A stretch of 64,000 nucleotides of DNA from Pontibacterium sp964228735 (GCF_964228735.1 NZ_CAXRBQ010000123.1:32795-96794); one strand, 5' to 3'. Shown: positions 48,976 through 58,484, counted from the first letter of the stretch. A program made the numbers and translations. The notes: generated by a model not told the origin, from the sequence alone.

Positions 48976-50487
48976 TTAAACCAGACGCTTGCGCTCATTA
49001 GAAGGCGGAATGTTCATCGCCTCCCGATATTTCGCAATGGTGCGTCTGGCGACTTTGAATCCCTGTTCGTCCAGGAACTGTGCAATTTTGTTGTCGCTGA
49101 GTGGTTTAGCCGGATTCTCTGCGGCGACCAGCTTCTTGATCAGTGCGCGTATCGCGGTCGAGGAGGCCGCTCCGCCATCGTTGGTGTTCACGTGGCTGGA
49201 GAAGAAGTACTTGAGCTCAAAGATACCCCTTGGGGTGTGCATGTACTTCTGGGTGGTTACGCGGGAGATAGTGGATTCGTGCATCTCAACCGCTTCCGCG
49301 ATGTCGTGCAGTACCATCGGCTTCATCCCTTCCTCACCGTGTTCCAGGAAGCCTTCCTGGCGTTTGACGATCTCGTTGGCCACCTTCATCAGGGTTTCGT
49401 TGCGACTCTGCAGGCTCTTGATGAACCAGCGTGCTTCCTGCAGGTGGCTTTTCAGGTAGTTGTTATCGGCGCTGTTGTCGGCGCGGCGAACCAAGTCGGC
49501 GTAGCCGGAGTTGATGCGCAGGCGCGGTGAGACTTCCGGATTAAGGTTGACCGTCCAAACACCGCGTTGTTTGGTCACAATCACATCTGGGATAACGTAT
49601 TCCGCAGCACTGGAGGTGATGGATGCACCCGGCTTAGGGTTCAGCTGTTGAATCAGCAAAATCACCTGCTGCAATTGTGGCTCTTTCAGGCGTGCTTTGC
49701 GCATCAGCTGGCGGTAGTCATGGGTACCCAGTAGCTTCAGGTAGTTGCGTACGACGGTCAGTGCCTGTTTTTTCCAGGCGGTATCGTCGGGCATCTGTTC
49801 CAGTTGGATTGCCAGGCATTCGCTCAGATCGCGCGCGCCAACACCCGCTGGATCAAATTGCTGGATACGGCGCAGTACAGCTTCAATCTCGTCCAGTTCC
49901 AGCTCTTGCAAGCTCTCTTCCTGGCGCAGGTGTTCATGGATCTCTTCCAGCGCGACGGTGAGGTAACCGTCCGGGTCGATGCCGTCGATCAGGCTGGTGG
50001 CGATGAGGCGGTCCTGGTCGCTCATCGGAGTCAGATTCAGCTGCCAGTGCAGATGATCTTGCAGGGTTTCTTCAGCAGTGTCGTTGGACTCAAAGCTGCC
50101 TTCGCCGTCATCCCGGGAGCCCGCTGGAGCGGTGCTTTGGAAAGTGTCATCCCAGCTGCTGTCAGTACTCAGCTCGGCAGGGATGTCATCATTCCAGTTG
50201 TCGTCAGCAACTTGGGTATCTTCGGTGTGTTCCTGCTCTACGGCAGCGGTAACTTCGGTCTCAGGCTGCGTCTCGCTACTGGTTTCGTGCTGACTTTTCT
50301 CTTCGCTGCCGGAGCCACTATCGGTCTCGCCGTCTTCGCTGACATCCAGCATCGGGTTGTTCTCAAGCGCTTCCTGAATCTCCTGTTGAAGGTCCAGAGT
50401 GGATAGCTGCAGCAACCGAATCGCCTGCTGTAGCTGCGGCGTCATGGTAAGTTGCTGGCCGATTTTCAGTTGTAGCGCTTGCTTCAT
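48976..50487 (-). CDS. rpoN: RNA polymerase sigma-54 factor
   Basis: A 503-residue sigma-54. Glutamine/leucine-rich Region I (about 1-50: QLTMTPQLQQAIRLLQLSTL) interacts with enhancer-binding proteins. An acidic linker (about 50-125, rich in Glu, Asp and Ser) is followed by the core-binding domain. The C-terminal RpoN box ARRTIAKYRE (about residues 482-491) reads the -24 element. It follows lptB by about 55 bp. Confidence 0.97.
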   Translation of the reverse strand: MKQALQLKIGQQLTMTPQLQQAIRLLQLSTLDLQQEIQEALENNPMLDVSEDGETDSGSGSEEKSQHETSSETQPETEVTAAVEQEHTEDTQVADDNWNDDIPAELSTDSSWDDTFQSTAPAGSRDDGEGSFESNDTAEETLQDHLHWQLNLTPMSDQDRLIATSLIDGIDPDGYLTVALEEIHEHLRQEESLQELELDEIEAVLRRIQQFDPAGVGARDLSECLAIQLEQMPDDTAWKKQALTVVRNYLKLLGTHDYRQLMRKARLKEPQLQQVILLIQQLNPKPGASITSSAAEYVIPDVIVTKQRGVWTVNLNPEVSPRLRINSGYADLVRRADNSADNNYLKSHLQEARWFIKSLQSRNETLMKVANEIVKRQEGFLEHGEEGMKPMVLHDIAEAVEMHESTISRVTTQKYMHTPRGIFELKYFFSSHVNTNDGGAASSTAIRALIKKLVAAENPAKPLSDNKIAQFLDEQGFKVARRTIAKYREAMNIPPSNERKRLV

Positions 50488-50541
50488 AACTACTCGATAG
50501 AAACCTTTTGCGTTTAAAGAAAGTGGAGCTTTTTTAACAGC

Positions 50542-51267
50542 TTAGAGCTGGAATGTATCACCCAGGTAGGCAGCACGCACGGCGTTATTCTGCATAATAG
50601 CATCCGGGGCACCACTTGCGAGGATTGTGCCCTCACTTACGATGTACGCTTTTTCACAGATATCCAGGGTTTCACGTACGTTGTGGTCGGTGATTAGAAT
50701 ACCGATCCCTTTGCTCTGAAGATGCTTGATTGTACTTTTGATGTCGTTGACGGAGATCGGATCTACACCGGCAAACGGCTCATCCAACAGGATAAAGGAC
50801 GGTTCGGTTGCCAGTGCGCGCGCAATCTCTACACGGCGACGTTCGCCACCGGACAGACTCATGCCGAGGCTGTCGATGATGTGGGTGATGTGGAACTCTT
50901 CCAGCAGTTCGAACATCTTTTTCTCGCGCTGCTGCTTATCCAGATCCTGGCGGGTTTCCAGGATCGCAAGGATGTTGTCACGTACGCTGAGTTTCCTGAA
51001 GATCGAAGCTTCCTGCGGCAGATAACCAATGCCGCAACGGGCGCGGCCGTGCATCGGAAGTTGGGTGATCTCCTGCTTATCGATCATGACCTTGCCGCGA
51101 TCTGCGCGGATCAGGCCAACAATCATGTAGAAGCAGGTGGTTTTGCCGGCGCCGTTGGGGCCCAGCAAACCGACGATCTCGCCACTTTTGATGGAGAGGG
51201 ATACGTCTTTGATGACCTCGCGGCCTTTATAGCTTTTTGCCAGGTTGCTCGCCTGCAACTTACTCAT
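50542..51267 (-). CDS. lptB: LPS export ABC transporter ATPase
   Basis: A 241-residue ATPase of the LptB2FGC machine that pulls LPS from the inner membrane. Walker A is GPNGAGKTT (about residues 36-44), signature LSGGERRRVEIARAL, Walker B FILLDEPFAGVD and switch histidine ITDHNVRETL. Its start overlaps the lptA stop (ATGA). lptF and lptG are not in this window. Confidence 0.96.
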   Translation of the reverse strand: MSKLQASNLAKSYKGREVIKDVSLSIKSGEIVGLLGPNGAGKTTCFYMIVGLIRADRGKVMIDKQEITQLPMHGRARCGIGYLPQEASIFRKLSVRDNILAILETRQDLDKQQREKKMFELLEEFHITHIIDSLGMSLSGGERRRVEIARALATEPSFILLDEPFAGVDPISVNDIKSTIKHLQSKGIGILITDHNVRETLDICEKAYIVSEGTILASGAPDAIMQNNAVRAAYLGDTFQL

Positions 51268-51779
51268 TGAGCATCCTTATTTTTGGACGGCTGGATGATC
51301 ATCTCTACGCGACCGGCGCTACCCTCTTTGCTGTCACTGAAGGCATCTACGATTGAGGTTTTCAGGTTATAGAGAATGCGGTCACCGGTGAAGGTGTCTT
51401 GCTCGCTGATTACCTTGGCGTTCTTTTTCAGCGTCAGGTGCTCTTTTTCGACCTTGTAGATAATGGTGTCACCCCAGGCATCGGTGTACGGTTTATCTAC
51501 ATCTGGTTTCTGGCGGAAATGGGCTTGTTCGCCATAGGCGGTGACCACTTCTACGCCCTCATCACCACGTTGTAATTCTACGCGATCGGCTTCGATCAGC
51601 AGGGTGCCCTGGGTGATCTTGACGTCACCGAGATAGACCGTAAAGCCGGTTTTTTCATCGATGGATGCACTATCGGCGCTGACGTGGATAGGCTTTTCCC
51701 TGTCTTCCGGCAGGGCCTGTGCCGTCACGCTGAACAGTGCGGTGACCATCAGCGCCAGAAACTTATTTCTCATTCTCAT
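51264..51779 (-). CDS. lptA: LPS bridge protein LptA
   Basis: A 171-residue periplasmic beta-jellyroll protein that forms the LPS conduit. The signal peptide is MRMRNKFLALMVTALFSVTA with cleavage after AQA, followed by REKPIHVSADSASIDEKTGF and the OstA-like repeats. The start 51779 has AGGG about 5 bp upstream; an ATG 6 bp later is equally usable. The 5' end overlaps lptC. Confidence 0.92.
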   Translation of the reverse strand: MRMRNKFLALMVTALFSVTAQALPEDREKPIHVSADSASIDEKTGFTVYLGDVKITQGTLLIEADRVELQRGDEGVEVVTAYGEQAHFRQKPDVDKPYTDAWGDTIIYKVEKEHLTLKKNAKVISEQDTFTGDRILYNLKTSIVDAFSDSKEGSAGRVEMIIQPSKNKDAQ

Positions 51780-52332
51780 GCTTTCCCTGGACATTGGATA
51801 ACAGATTAAGCGTTTGCTCTTCAAACGAGGCCGTCATGCCTACCGCGTCGTATCGTACGTTGTCGGACAGAATGGTAACGGGTAGATCTGTTTCAGCAAA
51901 CTTGGTATCGGGGTAGAGCGTCAGCTTTTCCGTCAGGACGCGAGTCTCGACACCGGTGGTGGACCTATCATTAACGCGAACATTACCCGATAGCAAGGCT
52001 TTGCTGCGGTCGTCGGGTAGCGTGCCTTTATCGGAGTCGGTTGTGGTTACGGTGCCATCTTCTCCGTAAAGCACAATATGTGGCTTGGTTAACGCACTGA
52101 TCTGCTGATCCGGATAGTGGTCAAGGCGCGGTGTCACCAGTTCCTGTTCAAGCTTTCCCTGCTGGTTAAACACCCGGGTATGGGTGTTGGTGGCGAAGTA
52201 ATCTTCGCCTTCCTGCAGGGCGCGGGGTGGTTCTGTGCGGCGCTCACTGGGTGCAATGCCCAGTCCCCAGTACAACAGGATCGGGCCTAGCAGAAAGGCA
52301 GCAATAAACAGGCGAATACGGGCACTAAGCAC
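51763..52332 (-). CDS. lptC: LPS export protein LptC
   Basis: A 189-residue bitopic protein. One N-terminal helix (about residues 6-26: IRLFIAAFLLGPILLYWGLG) anchors a periplasmic jellyroll that passes LPS from LptB2FG to LptA. The start is GTG in the kdsC stop (TAGTG). It overlaps lptA by up to 17 bp. Confidence 0.9.
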   Translation of the reverse strand: MLSARIRLFIAAFLLGPILLYWGLGIAPSERRTEPPRALQEGEDYFATNTHTRVFNQQGKLEQELVTPRLDHYPDQQISALTKPHIVLYGEDGTVTTTDSDKGTLPDDRSKALLSGNVRVNDRSTTGVETRVLTEKLTLYPDTKFAETDLPVTILSDNVRYDAVGMTASFEEQTLNLLSNVQGKHENEK

Positions 52333-52874
52333 TACAGGTAGGGCTCCTGAATCTGGTCAAGCTTGTTCTGAGCAGCCAGGATCTTTTCGCAGAATTCGCG
52401 GCCAGCACCCTCTCCACCACGGCGTTTGCTGCACCAGTCGGCATGTTGCTGTACCAGCGGATGGCCGTTAGGCACGGTCGCACCAAAGGAAACGGCACGG
52501 ATAGCGGAAAGGTCAGGCAGGTCGTCACCGATATAGGCGGTGGTCTCGGCACTGTGTCCGCTACGCTGCCACAGCTCCTGCAGGGCGGTCAGCTTGTCTT
52601 CCCGACCCTGTTCGAGGTAGGTAATCCCCAGGGCACGGGCGCGCAGTTCCACCTGCGGTGAGCGGCGACCGGTAATGATGGCGGTTTCGATACCACCTTT
52701 TTCCAGCAGCTTGATACCAAGCCCATCCAGGGTATTAAACTGTTTCACTTCCTGGCCGTCCGGCAGGAACAGAAGCTGGCCGTTGGTCAGGATGCCGTCA
52801 ACATCAAAAACGGCCAGTTTAACGTCCTGTAGTTTCGTGATCTGTTCGTCAGTCAGGTCCTGACACCAGTCCAT
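52332..52874 (-). CDS. kdsC: 3-deoxy-D-manno-octulosonate 8-phosphate phosphatase
   Basis: A 180-residue HAD phosphatase that removes phosphate from Kdo-8-P. HAD motif I is FDVDGILTNG (about residues 22-31), motif II the threonine in ITGRRSP, and motif IV GDDLPDLSAI. It has no large cap, as in tetrameric KdsC. With kdsD next door it supplies Kdo for lipid A. Confidence 0.95.
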   Translation of the reverse strand: MDWCQDLTDEQITKLQDVKLAVFDVDGILTNGQLLFLPDGQEVKQFNTLDGLGIKLLEKGGIETAIITGRRSPQVELRARALGITYLEQGREDKLTALQELWQRSGHSAETTAYIGDDLPDLSAIRAVSFGATVPNGHPLVQQHADWCSKRRGGEGAGREFCEKILAAQNKLDQIQEPYL

Positions 52875-52930
52875 AACGGCGTGCTCCAGCTAAATTGTTA
52901 AAACGCAGTGTTCATTAAAAGGCGATAAAA

Positions 52931-53905
52931 TCAGAGTACGCCTGCTTTTAGCAGGTCGTGCATGTTCAGTGCGCCTACCGGTTTGTTGGCATCGTCGACA
53001 ACCAGCAGCGCATTGATTTTTTTGCTTTCCATAATCTGCAGGCACTCGGCAGCCAGAATATCGGCTTTGATGGTGGTGCAGTTGGCGGTCATCACCTGTT
53101 CGATCGGAGTGCTCTTCAGGTTCACGTCCTGATCCAGCGCGCGACGCAGGTCGCCGTCGGTAAAGATACCGATTACTGCGCCATCGTCGTCCAGTACCGC
53201 AGTCATGCCCAGACGTTTCTGAGTGACTTCGAACAGCGCATCGTACAACAGGGTGCCTGCTTTAACGCTTGGTACGTCTGCACCGGTATGCATGACGTTT
53301 TCGACTTTGAGCAGCAGGCGACGGCCCAGACTGCCCCCCGGGTGAGAAAAGGCAAAGTCTTCTTCACTGAAACCTTTGGCTTCAAGCAGGGCAATTGCCA
53401 GTGCATCACCCAGTACAAGCTGGGTGGTGGTGCTTGACGTTGGCGCCAGGTTTAGCGGGCAGGCTTCTTTTTCAACGCCGATATGCAGATTGGCATCCGC
53501 AGCACGGGAGAGGTTGGAATCCGGTTTGGCTGTCATACTGATCAACGGGATATTGATACGTTTGAACAGCGGCAGGATGGTGACGATCTCAGAGGTTTCG
53601 CCAGAGTTGGACAGCGCCAGAACTACATCGTCTCGCGTGAACATGCCCAGGTCACCGTGACTGGCTTCACCCGGATGTACGAAGAATGCCGGAGTGCCGG
53701 TGCTTGCTAGAGTGGCAGCGATCTTACGTCCGATATGACCGGATTTGCCCATGCCGGTTACGATGATGCGGCCTTTACACTGGCTCATCAGTTCGCATGC
53801 GCGCTGAAAGTCACCGTCCAGATGGTTTTCCAGTTCCTGTACTGCTTCTGCTTCCAGTTGGATGGTGCGGCGTGCAGACGCCAGAAAATCAGCTTGTTTC
53901 GTCAT
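52931..53905 (-). CDS. kdsD: D-arabinose 5-phosphate isomerase
   Basis: A 324-residue enzyme that converts ribulose 5-phosphate to arabinose 5-phosphate, the first step to Kdo. The SIS sugar isomerase domain (about 40-180) has TGMGKSGHIGRKIAATLAST and the active-site histidine in PGEASHGDLGM. Two CBS domains (about 205-320) follow. It heads the kdsD-kdsC-lptC-lptA-lptB run and follows the antiporter gene by about 20 bp. Confidence 0.95.
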   Translation of the reverse strand: MTKQADFLASARRTIQLEAEAVQELENHLDGDFQRACELMSQCKGRIIVTGMGKSGHIGRKIAATLASTGTPAFFVHPGEASHGDLGMFTRDDVVLALSNSGETSEIVTILPLFKRINIPLISMTAKPDSNLSRAADANLHIGVEKEACPLNLAPTSSTTTQLVLGDALAIALLEAKGFSEEDFAFSHPGGSLGRRLLLKVENVMHTGADVPSVKAGTLLYDALFEVTQKRLGMTAVLDDDGAVIGIFTDGDLRRALDQDVNLKSTPIEQVMTANCTTIKADILAAECLQIMESKKINALLVVDDANKPVGALNMHDLLKAGVL

Positions 53906-53925
53906 AGTACTCTCAGGGACTGAAA

Positions 53926-54879
53926 TTAAACCGCCATATTGTATAGCAGGACCAGATAGCCTGCATACACCGCTGCCAGCAGTGCACCCTCGGTGCGACT
54001 GATCGACGGCGGCTTTTGCAGGAAGCCAAATACCATCAGGGCTACTGTCAGTGCCAGCATGGTGCTGTAATCACGCAGTATTACCATACTGTCGATGTCC
54101 AATGGCGCAATCAGGCCCGGTACGGCCATAACCGCAACCAGGTTAAAGATGTTGGAGCCCACCACGTTACCGATCGCCATATCGTGGTGCCCTTTCATAG
54201 CACTTGCTACTGACGCGGCCAGTTCAGGCAGGCTGGTGCCGATAGCTACGATCGTCAAACCGATCACAAGTTCACTCACACCCAGCGCCAGGGCAACTTC
54301 TGTAGCGCCCCAGACCAGTAGACGAGAGCTTCCGGCAAGAATGATTAGGCCAAAGACCAGCCAGAACACGGCGATGCCGGTCTTGAGTTCGGGCAGTTCC
54401 TCCTCTTCCTCTTCGCTTTCCTCAGCGGAAGCGGTTTTTTGGAAGCGTTGGAAGAGATAGAGGCTAAGGGCCAGCATCGCCAGAAGTACGACGCTGTCGG
54501 TCATGTTGAGTTTCAGGTCCAGCAACAACATGCCGGCCATGATTGTGATGCCCAGCAGCAGCGGAATCTCGCGACGCAAGACACCTGATTTAACCGGCAG
54601 GGGCGCGATCAGGGCGGTGATGCCCAGTACCAGGGCAATATTGGCAATGTTCGAACCCAGGGCGTTACCGACGGCCAGGTCACCTGCATCGTTGATGGAC
54701 GCCATATAGGACACCAGAATTTCGGGGGCCGATGTTCCGAAGGACACGATTGTCAGGCCGATGAGCATCGGTGACATGCCGAAATTGCGGGCTGTGGCAG
54801 CTGCGCCGATGACAAATCGGTCTGCGCTCCATACCAAAAGAACCAGTCCAGTGATGATTGCAAGTGAAGGGTAGAGCAT
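53926..54879 (-). CDS. Calcium/sodium antiporter, YrbG-like (CaCA family)
   Basis: A 317-residue inner-membrane exchanger with ten helices in two inverted halves. Each half has the alpha-repeat motif: GTSAPEILVSYMASINDAGD then AVGNALGSNIANIALVLG, and GTSLPELAASVASAMKGHHD then AIGNVVGSNIFNLVAV. An acidic loop (EESEEEEEELPEL, about residues 152-164) joins them. Its position before kdsD matches E. coli yrbG. It diverges from the mla operon. Confidence 0.93.
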   Translation of the reverse strand: MLYPSLAIITGLVLLVWSADRFVIGAAATARNFGMSPMLIGLTIVSFGTSAPEILVSYMASINDAGDLAVGNALGSNIANIALVLGITALIAPLPVKSGVLRREIPLLLGITIMAGMLLLDLKLNMTDSVVLLAMLALSLYLFQRFQKTASAEESEEEEEELPELKTGIAVFWLVFGLIILAGSSRLLVWGATEVALALGVSELVIGLTIVAIGTSLPELAASVASAMKGHHDMAIGNVVGSNIFNLVAVMAVPGLIAPLDIDSMVILRDYSTMLALTVALMVFGFLQKPPSISRTEGALLAAVYAGYLVLLYNMAV

Positions 54880-54987
54880 TACTTCTCTCGTTGCCGTTAT
54901 TTTGAGGGGCTATTAAAACAGAATGCGCAATGCGATTAAACGCCGTTTGCCGCGGCGGGCGGAATAATCTTATGCAATGTACAGCAC

Positions 54988-54993
54988 TATAAT
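54988..54993 (+). promoter_or_regulatory. Candidate -10 box for the mla operon
   Basis: TATAAT in GCACTATAATTTG lies about 145 bp upstream of mlaF. The -35 (TAATCT at 17 bp) is weak. A second possible -10, TACAAT near 55020, is as poorly supported. Nothing else stands out in the 54880-55137 gap. Confidence 0.35.
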
Positions 54994-55137
54994 TTGTTCA
55001 GATTTAAAGACCTCAGTGTTACAATTTGCCCCCTTTTGAACTATGGCAGGGAGATTTGGGCCGTATTTCATTCGTGAAGTTTTGCAAAGGTAGCGAAATG
55101 AATGAACCGGTCAGGGCTCCGTGCATCTATTAGGCCT

Positions 55138-55947
55138 ATGGATAGCTTCGAAGACGTCATCATCGACATACAACAATTGAGCTTTGCGCGCGGAGAGCGG
55201 GCGATCTATAACAACGTGGATATTCAGGTGCCACGAGGTAAGATCACCGCCATTATGGGGCCTTCGGGTACTGGTAAAACCACGTTGCTGAGACTTATCG
55301 GTGGGCAGTTGAAGCCTGATCAGGGCTCTATATTGGTTGCAGGAAAAGATATTCCAAGCCTCAGTCGACGTGAGTTGTTCGATATGCGTGCCCGTATGGG
55401 GATGCTGTTTCAGAGCGGCGCGCTGTTTACCGATATCAGTGTTTACGAGAACGTAGCGTTTCCGATGCGGGTGCATACGGATCTGTCTGAAGAGATGATC
55501 CGTGATGTGGTGTTGATGAAACTCCACGCGGTTGGCCTGCGTGGTGCGCGAGATCTGATGCCGAGTGAACTGTCGGGCGGTATGGCGCGTCGTGTGGCCT
55601 TGGCGCGAGCGATTGCGCTGGACCCGGAAATCGTGATGTACGACGAGCCGTTTGCGGGCCAGGATCCGATCGCGATGGGCGTTTTGGTCAATCTGATTCG
55701 TCGCCTTAACCGTGCGCTGGGCCATACCAGCATTATTGTTTCCCACGATATTCAGGAAACGATGGGAATTGCAGACTATATCTACCTGATCTCCGATGCT
55801 GAAGTGATTGCCCGCGGTACACCGGAAGAGATCACCAATACATCCTCTCAGAAAGTTCGTCAGTTTATCGACGGATTGCCGGATGGCCCGGTGCCGTTCC
55901 ATTTCCCGGCAGGGGATTATCAGTCAGAACTGTTGCAGGACAGCTGA
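55138..55947 (+). CDS. mlaF: Phospholipid ABC transporter ATPase MlaF
   Basis: A 269-residue ATPase of the MlaFEDB complex, which trades phospholipids with the outer membrane to keep its outer leaflet free of them. It has Walker A GPSGTGKTT (about residues 40-48), signature LSGGMARRVALARAIAL (with GM in place of GQ, as in E. coli MlaF) and Walker B IVMYDEPFAGQDP. The C-terminus ends VPFHFPAGDYQSELLQDS, the tail that contacts the neighbouring subunit. ATG 55138 gives a family-like N-terminus; ATG 55102 is an alternative. Confidence 0.94.
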   Translation: MDSFEDVIIDIQQLSFARGERAIYNNVDIQVPRGKITAIMGPSGTGKTTLLRLIGGQLKPDQGSILVAGKDIPSLSRRELFDMRARMGMLFQSGALFTDISVYENVAFPMRVHTDLSEEMIRDVVLMKLHAVGLRGARDLMPSELSGGMARRVALARAIALDPEIVMYDEPFAGQDPIAMGVLVNLIRRLNRALGHTSIIVSHDIQETMGIADYIYLISDAEVIARGTPEEITNTSSQKVRQFIDGLPDGPVPFHFPAGDYQSELLQDS

Positions 55948-55949
55948 GT

Positions 55950-56732
55950 ATGCTGGATTTAGTTGCCCGTCTTGGGCATAAGGGATTAAAAAAACTGGAA
56001 TCGTTTGGTTCGGCAGGCATTATTTTGATGCAGGCACTGGTTGCCCGTCCGCAGCCGTACACCATGATTCCGCTGGTGGTTAAGCAGATTCATTTTGTCG
56101 GCGTATTGTCGCTGATTATTATTGTTGTATCCGGCCTGTTTATCGGCATGGTTCTAGGCCTGCAGGGCTATACGATTCTGGTGGACTACGGCTCCGAGCA
56201 GGCTGTGGGCCAGATGGTGGCTTTGAGTCTGGTGCGTGAGTTGGCACCAGTGGTGACTGCGTTGTTGTTTGCCGGTCGTGCCGGATCGGCGTTGACTGCC
56301 GAAATCGGCCTGATGAAGGCGACTGAGCAGTTATCGAGCCTGGAAATGATCGGGGTCGACCCGTTGCGACGGATTATTGCACCTCGTTTCTGGGCGGGTT
56401 TTATCTGTTTACCGGTGCTGGCGACTATATTCTCCCTGGTGGGGGTTATGGGTGGTGCGCTCGTAGGTATTGATTGGCTGGGGATTTACGAAGGATCTTT
56501 CTGGTCAAATATGCAGAATTCTGTCGATTTCCGTGAAGATATCCTGAATGGATTGATCAAGGCAGTGGTCTTTGGTTTTGTCGTCACCTGGATTGCAGTG
56601 TTTCAGGGTTACGATTGTGTTCCGACGTCGGAAGGAATCAGTGAAGCCACCACTAAAACCGTGGTGTACTCTTCGCTTTCAGTGCTGGCACTGGATTTTG
56701 TTCTGACTGCATTAATGTTTGGAGATTTATAG
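55950..56732 (+). CDS. mlaE: Phospholipid ABC transporter permease MlaE
   Basis: A 260-residue permease with an interfacial N-helix and about five membrane helices. It contains the family marks GLFIGMVLGLQGYTIL, LVRELAPVVTALLFAGRAGS (about residues 110-129) and LLMKATEQL-like GLMKATEQLSSLEMIGVDPL. It follows mlaF by 2 bp. Confidence 0.95.
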   Translation: MLDLVARLGHKGLKKLESFGSAGIILMQALVARPQPYTMIPLVVKQIHFVGVLSLIIIVVSGLFIGMVLGLQGYTILVDYGSEQAVGQMVALSLVRELAPVVTALLFAGRAGSALTAEIGLMKATEQLSSLEMIGVDPLRRIIAPRFWAGFICLPVLATIFSLVGVMGGALVGIDWLGIYEGSFWSNMQNSVDFREDILNGLIKAVVFGFVVTWIAVFQGYDCVPTSEGISEATTKTVVYSSLSVLALDFVLTALMFGDL

Positions 56733-56733
56733 T

Positions 56734-57189
56734 ATGCGCATCCGGGTCATGGAGATCGGAGTTGGTGCCTTTTTGCTGGCGGGCATGGTTGCCTTGTTGA
56801 TGCTGGCATTGAACGTGAGCGGCCTTAATCTGGAAAGTAAGAACACTTACAAGGTCTATGCACGTTTTGAAAACATTGGGGGGTTGACCGAGCGCTCCAA
56901 AGTGACCATGTCGGGTGTGCTGATTGGTCAGGTAAGTGATATCCGTCTGGATGAGGATGCGCTGCAGGCGCTGGTTGAGATGGAGATTCATCAAGAGGTG
57001 GATTTCCTGTCCATCGACAGTTCTGCTTCTATACTGACTTCGGGCTTGTTGGGTGAGAAGTACATCGGTGTTGTCGTTGGTGCAGAAGAGGAGTATCTGC
57101 AGGACGGAGATTTCTTCGAAGATACCCAGTCGGCACTGGTGCTGGAGGACTTAATTGGTAAGTTCCTCTTCAATGAAGTTTCAGAGTAA
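56734..57189 (+). CDS. mlaD: Phospholipid transport MCE-domain protein MlaD
   Basis: A 151-residue protein: N-terminal membrane helix (about 4-28), then one MCE domain (about 38-118) with ARFENIGGLTERSKVTMSGV. The MCE hexamer forms the periplasmic funnel above MlaE. ATG 56734 has GGAG 9 bp upstream, just past the mlaE stop at 56732. Confidence 0.94.
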   Translation: MRIRVMEIGVGAFLLAGMVALLMLALNVSGLNLESKNTYKVYARFENIGGLTERSKVTMSGVLIGQVSDIRLDEDALQALVEMEIHQEVDFLSIDSSASILTSGLLGEKYIGVVVGAEEEYLQDGDFFEDTQSALVLEDLIGKFLFNEVSE

Positions 57190-57198
57190 GGGTTATCT

Positions 57199-57846
57199 AT
57201 GATTAAGCAGCTGTTTAGTCGTGTTGCGGTTATTGTTTCCGCTTTTATGCTGATGGTGGCAATGCCAGCTACTGCATCTTGGGAAGAGGCCAGCCAGGTA
57301 GTGGACGATGCTACCGGAAAGATGTTTTCTCTGCTGGAAGATCCAAGCTACAGAGAAGAAGCCCAGTTTGATGCGTTGATGTCAGAGATCGATGGCCTGC
57401 TCGAACCTGTGGTTGATTTTCCTTACATCTCCAAGCTGGTGATGGGTAAGTATTACCGCAAGGCATCAGCTGATGAGCGCACTCAGTTTTCAGATGTGTT
57501 CCGTACAACGTTGCTGAAAACCTATGCCAAAGCGATCGTTGGGTTCGATATCAAGGGCTACGAGATTGTCCCTGCGAAAAAACAGAGCCCAAAGCCTGAC
57601 AAGCAGATTGTTACTGTTGAAGTGACGTCCGGAGCAGGTACCAAGTACTTGCTGGTTTATTACATGCGTAAAAAACAGGGCGAATGGCGTCTGGTTAACG
57701 TAATGCTGGATGGTGTGAACCTGCGTCTGACATTTAAGAACCAGTTTGCGGACTTGGCACAGAAATCCCGTGGTGATGTGGGTAGGACTGTCGCTCTGTG
57801 GAAGGAGCATGTTGATCCGGATGCGAGCGCCGCAGGAAATGGCTGA
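57199..57846 (+). CDS. mlaC: Periplasmic phospholipid-binding protein MlaC
   Basis: A 215-residue precursor with signal peptide MIKQLFSRVAVIVSAFMLMV ending AMPATA before SWEEAS. The mature protein has the MlaC pattern VVDFPYISKLVMGKYYRKAS (about residues 72-91) and ends in helices. It ferries phospholipid between MlaA-OmpC at the outer membrane and MlaFEDB. It overlaps mlaB by 8 bp. Confidence 0.94.
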   Translation: MIKQLFSRVAVIVSAFMLMVAMPATASWEEASQVVDDATGKMFSLLEDPSYREEAQFDALMSEIDGLLEPVVDFPYISKLVMGKYYRKASADERTQFSDVFRTTLLKTYAKAIVGFDIKGYEIVPAKKQSPKPDKQIVTVEVTSGAGTKYLLVYYMRKKQGEWRLVNVMLDGVNLRLTFKNQFADLAQKSRGDVGRTVALWKEHVDPDASAAGNG

Positions 57847-58135
57847 TTGGAGTGTTGAGCGTGCCGGGAAGAACGAGGTTCGCTTAACCGGCAAGTTGCA
57901 GTTTGCGGATATTATGTCCGTTCGTGAAAGGCTGGATCAGCTGCTGGAGGAGATGAAGGGTGATGTGGTTGTGGATTTTTCCGGCGTAACCCGCGTCGAT
58001 AGTTCTGCCCTGTCGCTTTGGATGTGTGGTTTGAGACGCGCTGAAACACTCAATATCACTTTAAAACCGGTTAATGTACCGGACGAGATGCAATCAATCG
58101 CAGGTTTAGTGGGTCTTAGTCAGTGCCTTAGTTGA
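57839..58135 (+). CDS. mlaB: STAS-domain protein MlaB
   Basis: A 98-residue STAS domain that binds MlaF and supports its ATPase activity. It shows VVVDFSGVTRVDSSALSLWM (about residues 42-61), with the STAS serine/threonine region. ATG 57839 overlaps the mlaC stop and gives the family length; in-frame ATGs at 57821 and 57809 cannot be excluded. A strong terminator ends the operon 15 bp later. Confidence 0.88.
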   Translation: MADWSVERAGKNEVRLTGKLQFADIMSVRERLDQLLEEMKGDVVVDFSGVTRVDSSALSLWMCGLRRAETLNITLKPVNVPDEMQSIAGLVGLSQCLS

Positions 58136-58149
58136 TTCCCGCTGTCCAG

Positions 58150-58176
58150 AAGGCGATCCTACGGATCGCCTTTTTT
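58150..58176 (+). terminator. Terminator of the mla operon
   Basis: AAGGCGATCC and GGATCGCCTT pair perfectly around TAC and end in six T. Confidence 0.92.
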
Positions 58177-58241
58177 GTTCCATTCCGGTATGATTTCGCG
58201 TTTATTTGAACTATTGCTTAAGTCGCCAGTTGGAGTATCAG

Positions 58242-58484
58242 ATGCAAGCTGAAGACGTCAAACAGATCATCGAGTCCAAGCTCGAAGGGTGCACCGCATA
58301 CACCGCCGGTGAGGGATGTGATTTTCAGGTAACCGTTGTGGGCCCTCAGTTTGCCGGACTGCGTCCCGTGAAGCAGCAGCAGCTGGTTTACGGATGTCTG
58401 AACGAATATATTGCTGACGGCACCATCCACGCCCTGACCATCAAGGCCTACACGCCTGAGCAGTGGGACGCACTGCCAAAATAA
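58242..58484 (+). CDS. ibaG: BolA-family protein IbaG
   Basis: An 80-residue BolA-like protein with EDVKQIIESKLEGC at the N-terminus, the VVGPQFAGLRPVKQQQLVYG segment and the helix-turn region HALTIKAYTPEQWDAL. BolA proteins form [2Fe-2S] complexes with monothiol glutaredoxins; IbaG is linked to acid stress and envelope integrity. ATG 58242 has GGAG 6 bp upstream. It precedes murA, as in E. coli (yrbA-murA). Confidence 0.92.
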   Translation: MQAEDVKQIIESKLEGCTAYTAGEGCDFQVTVVGPQFAGLRPVKQQQLVYGCLNEYIADGTIHALTIKAYTPEQWDALPK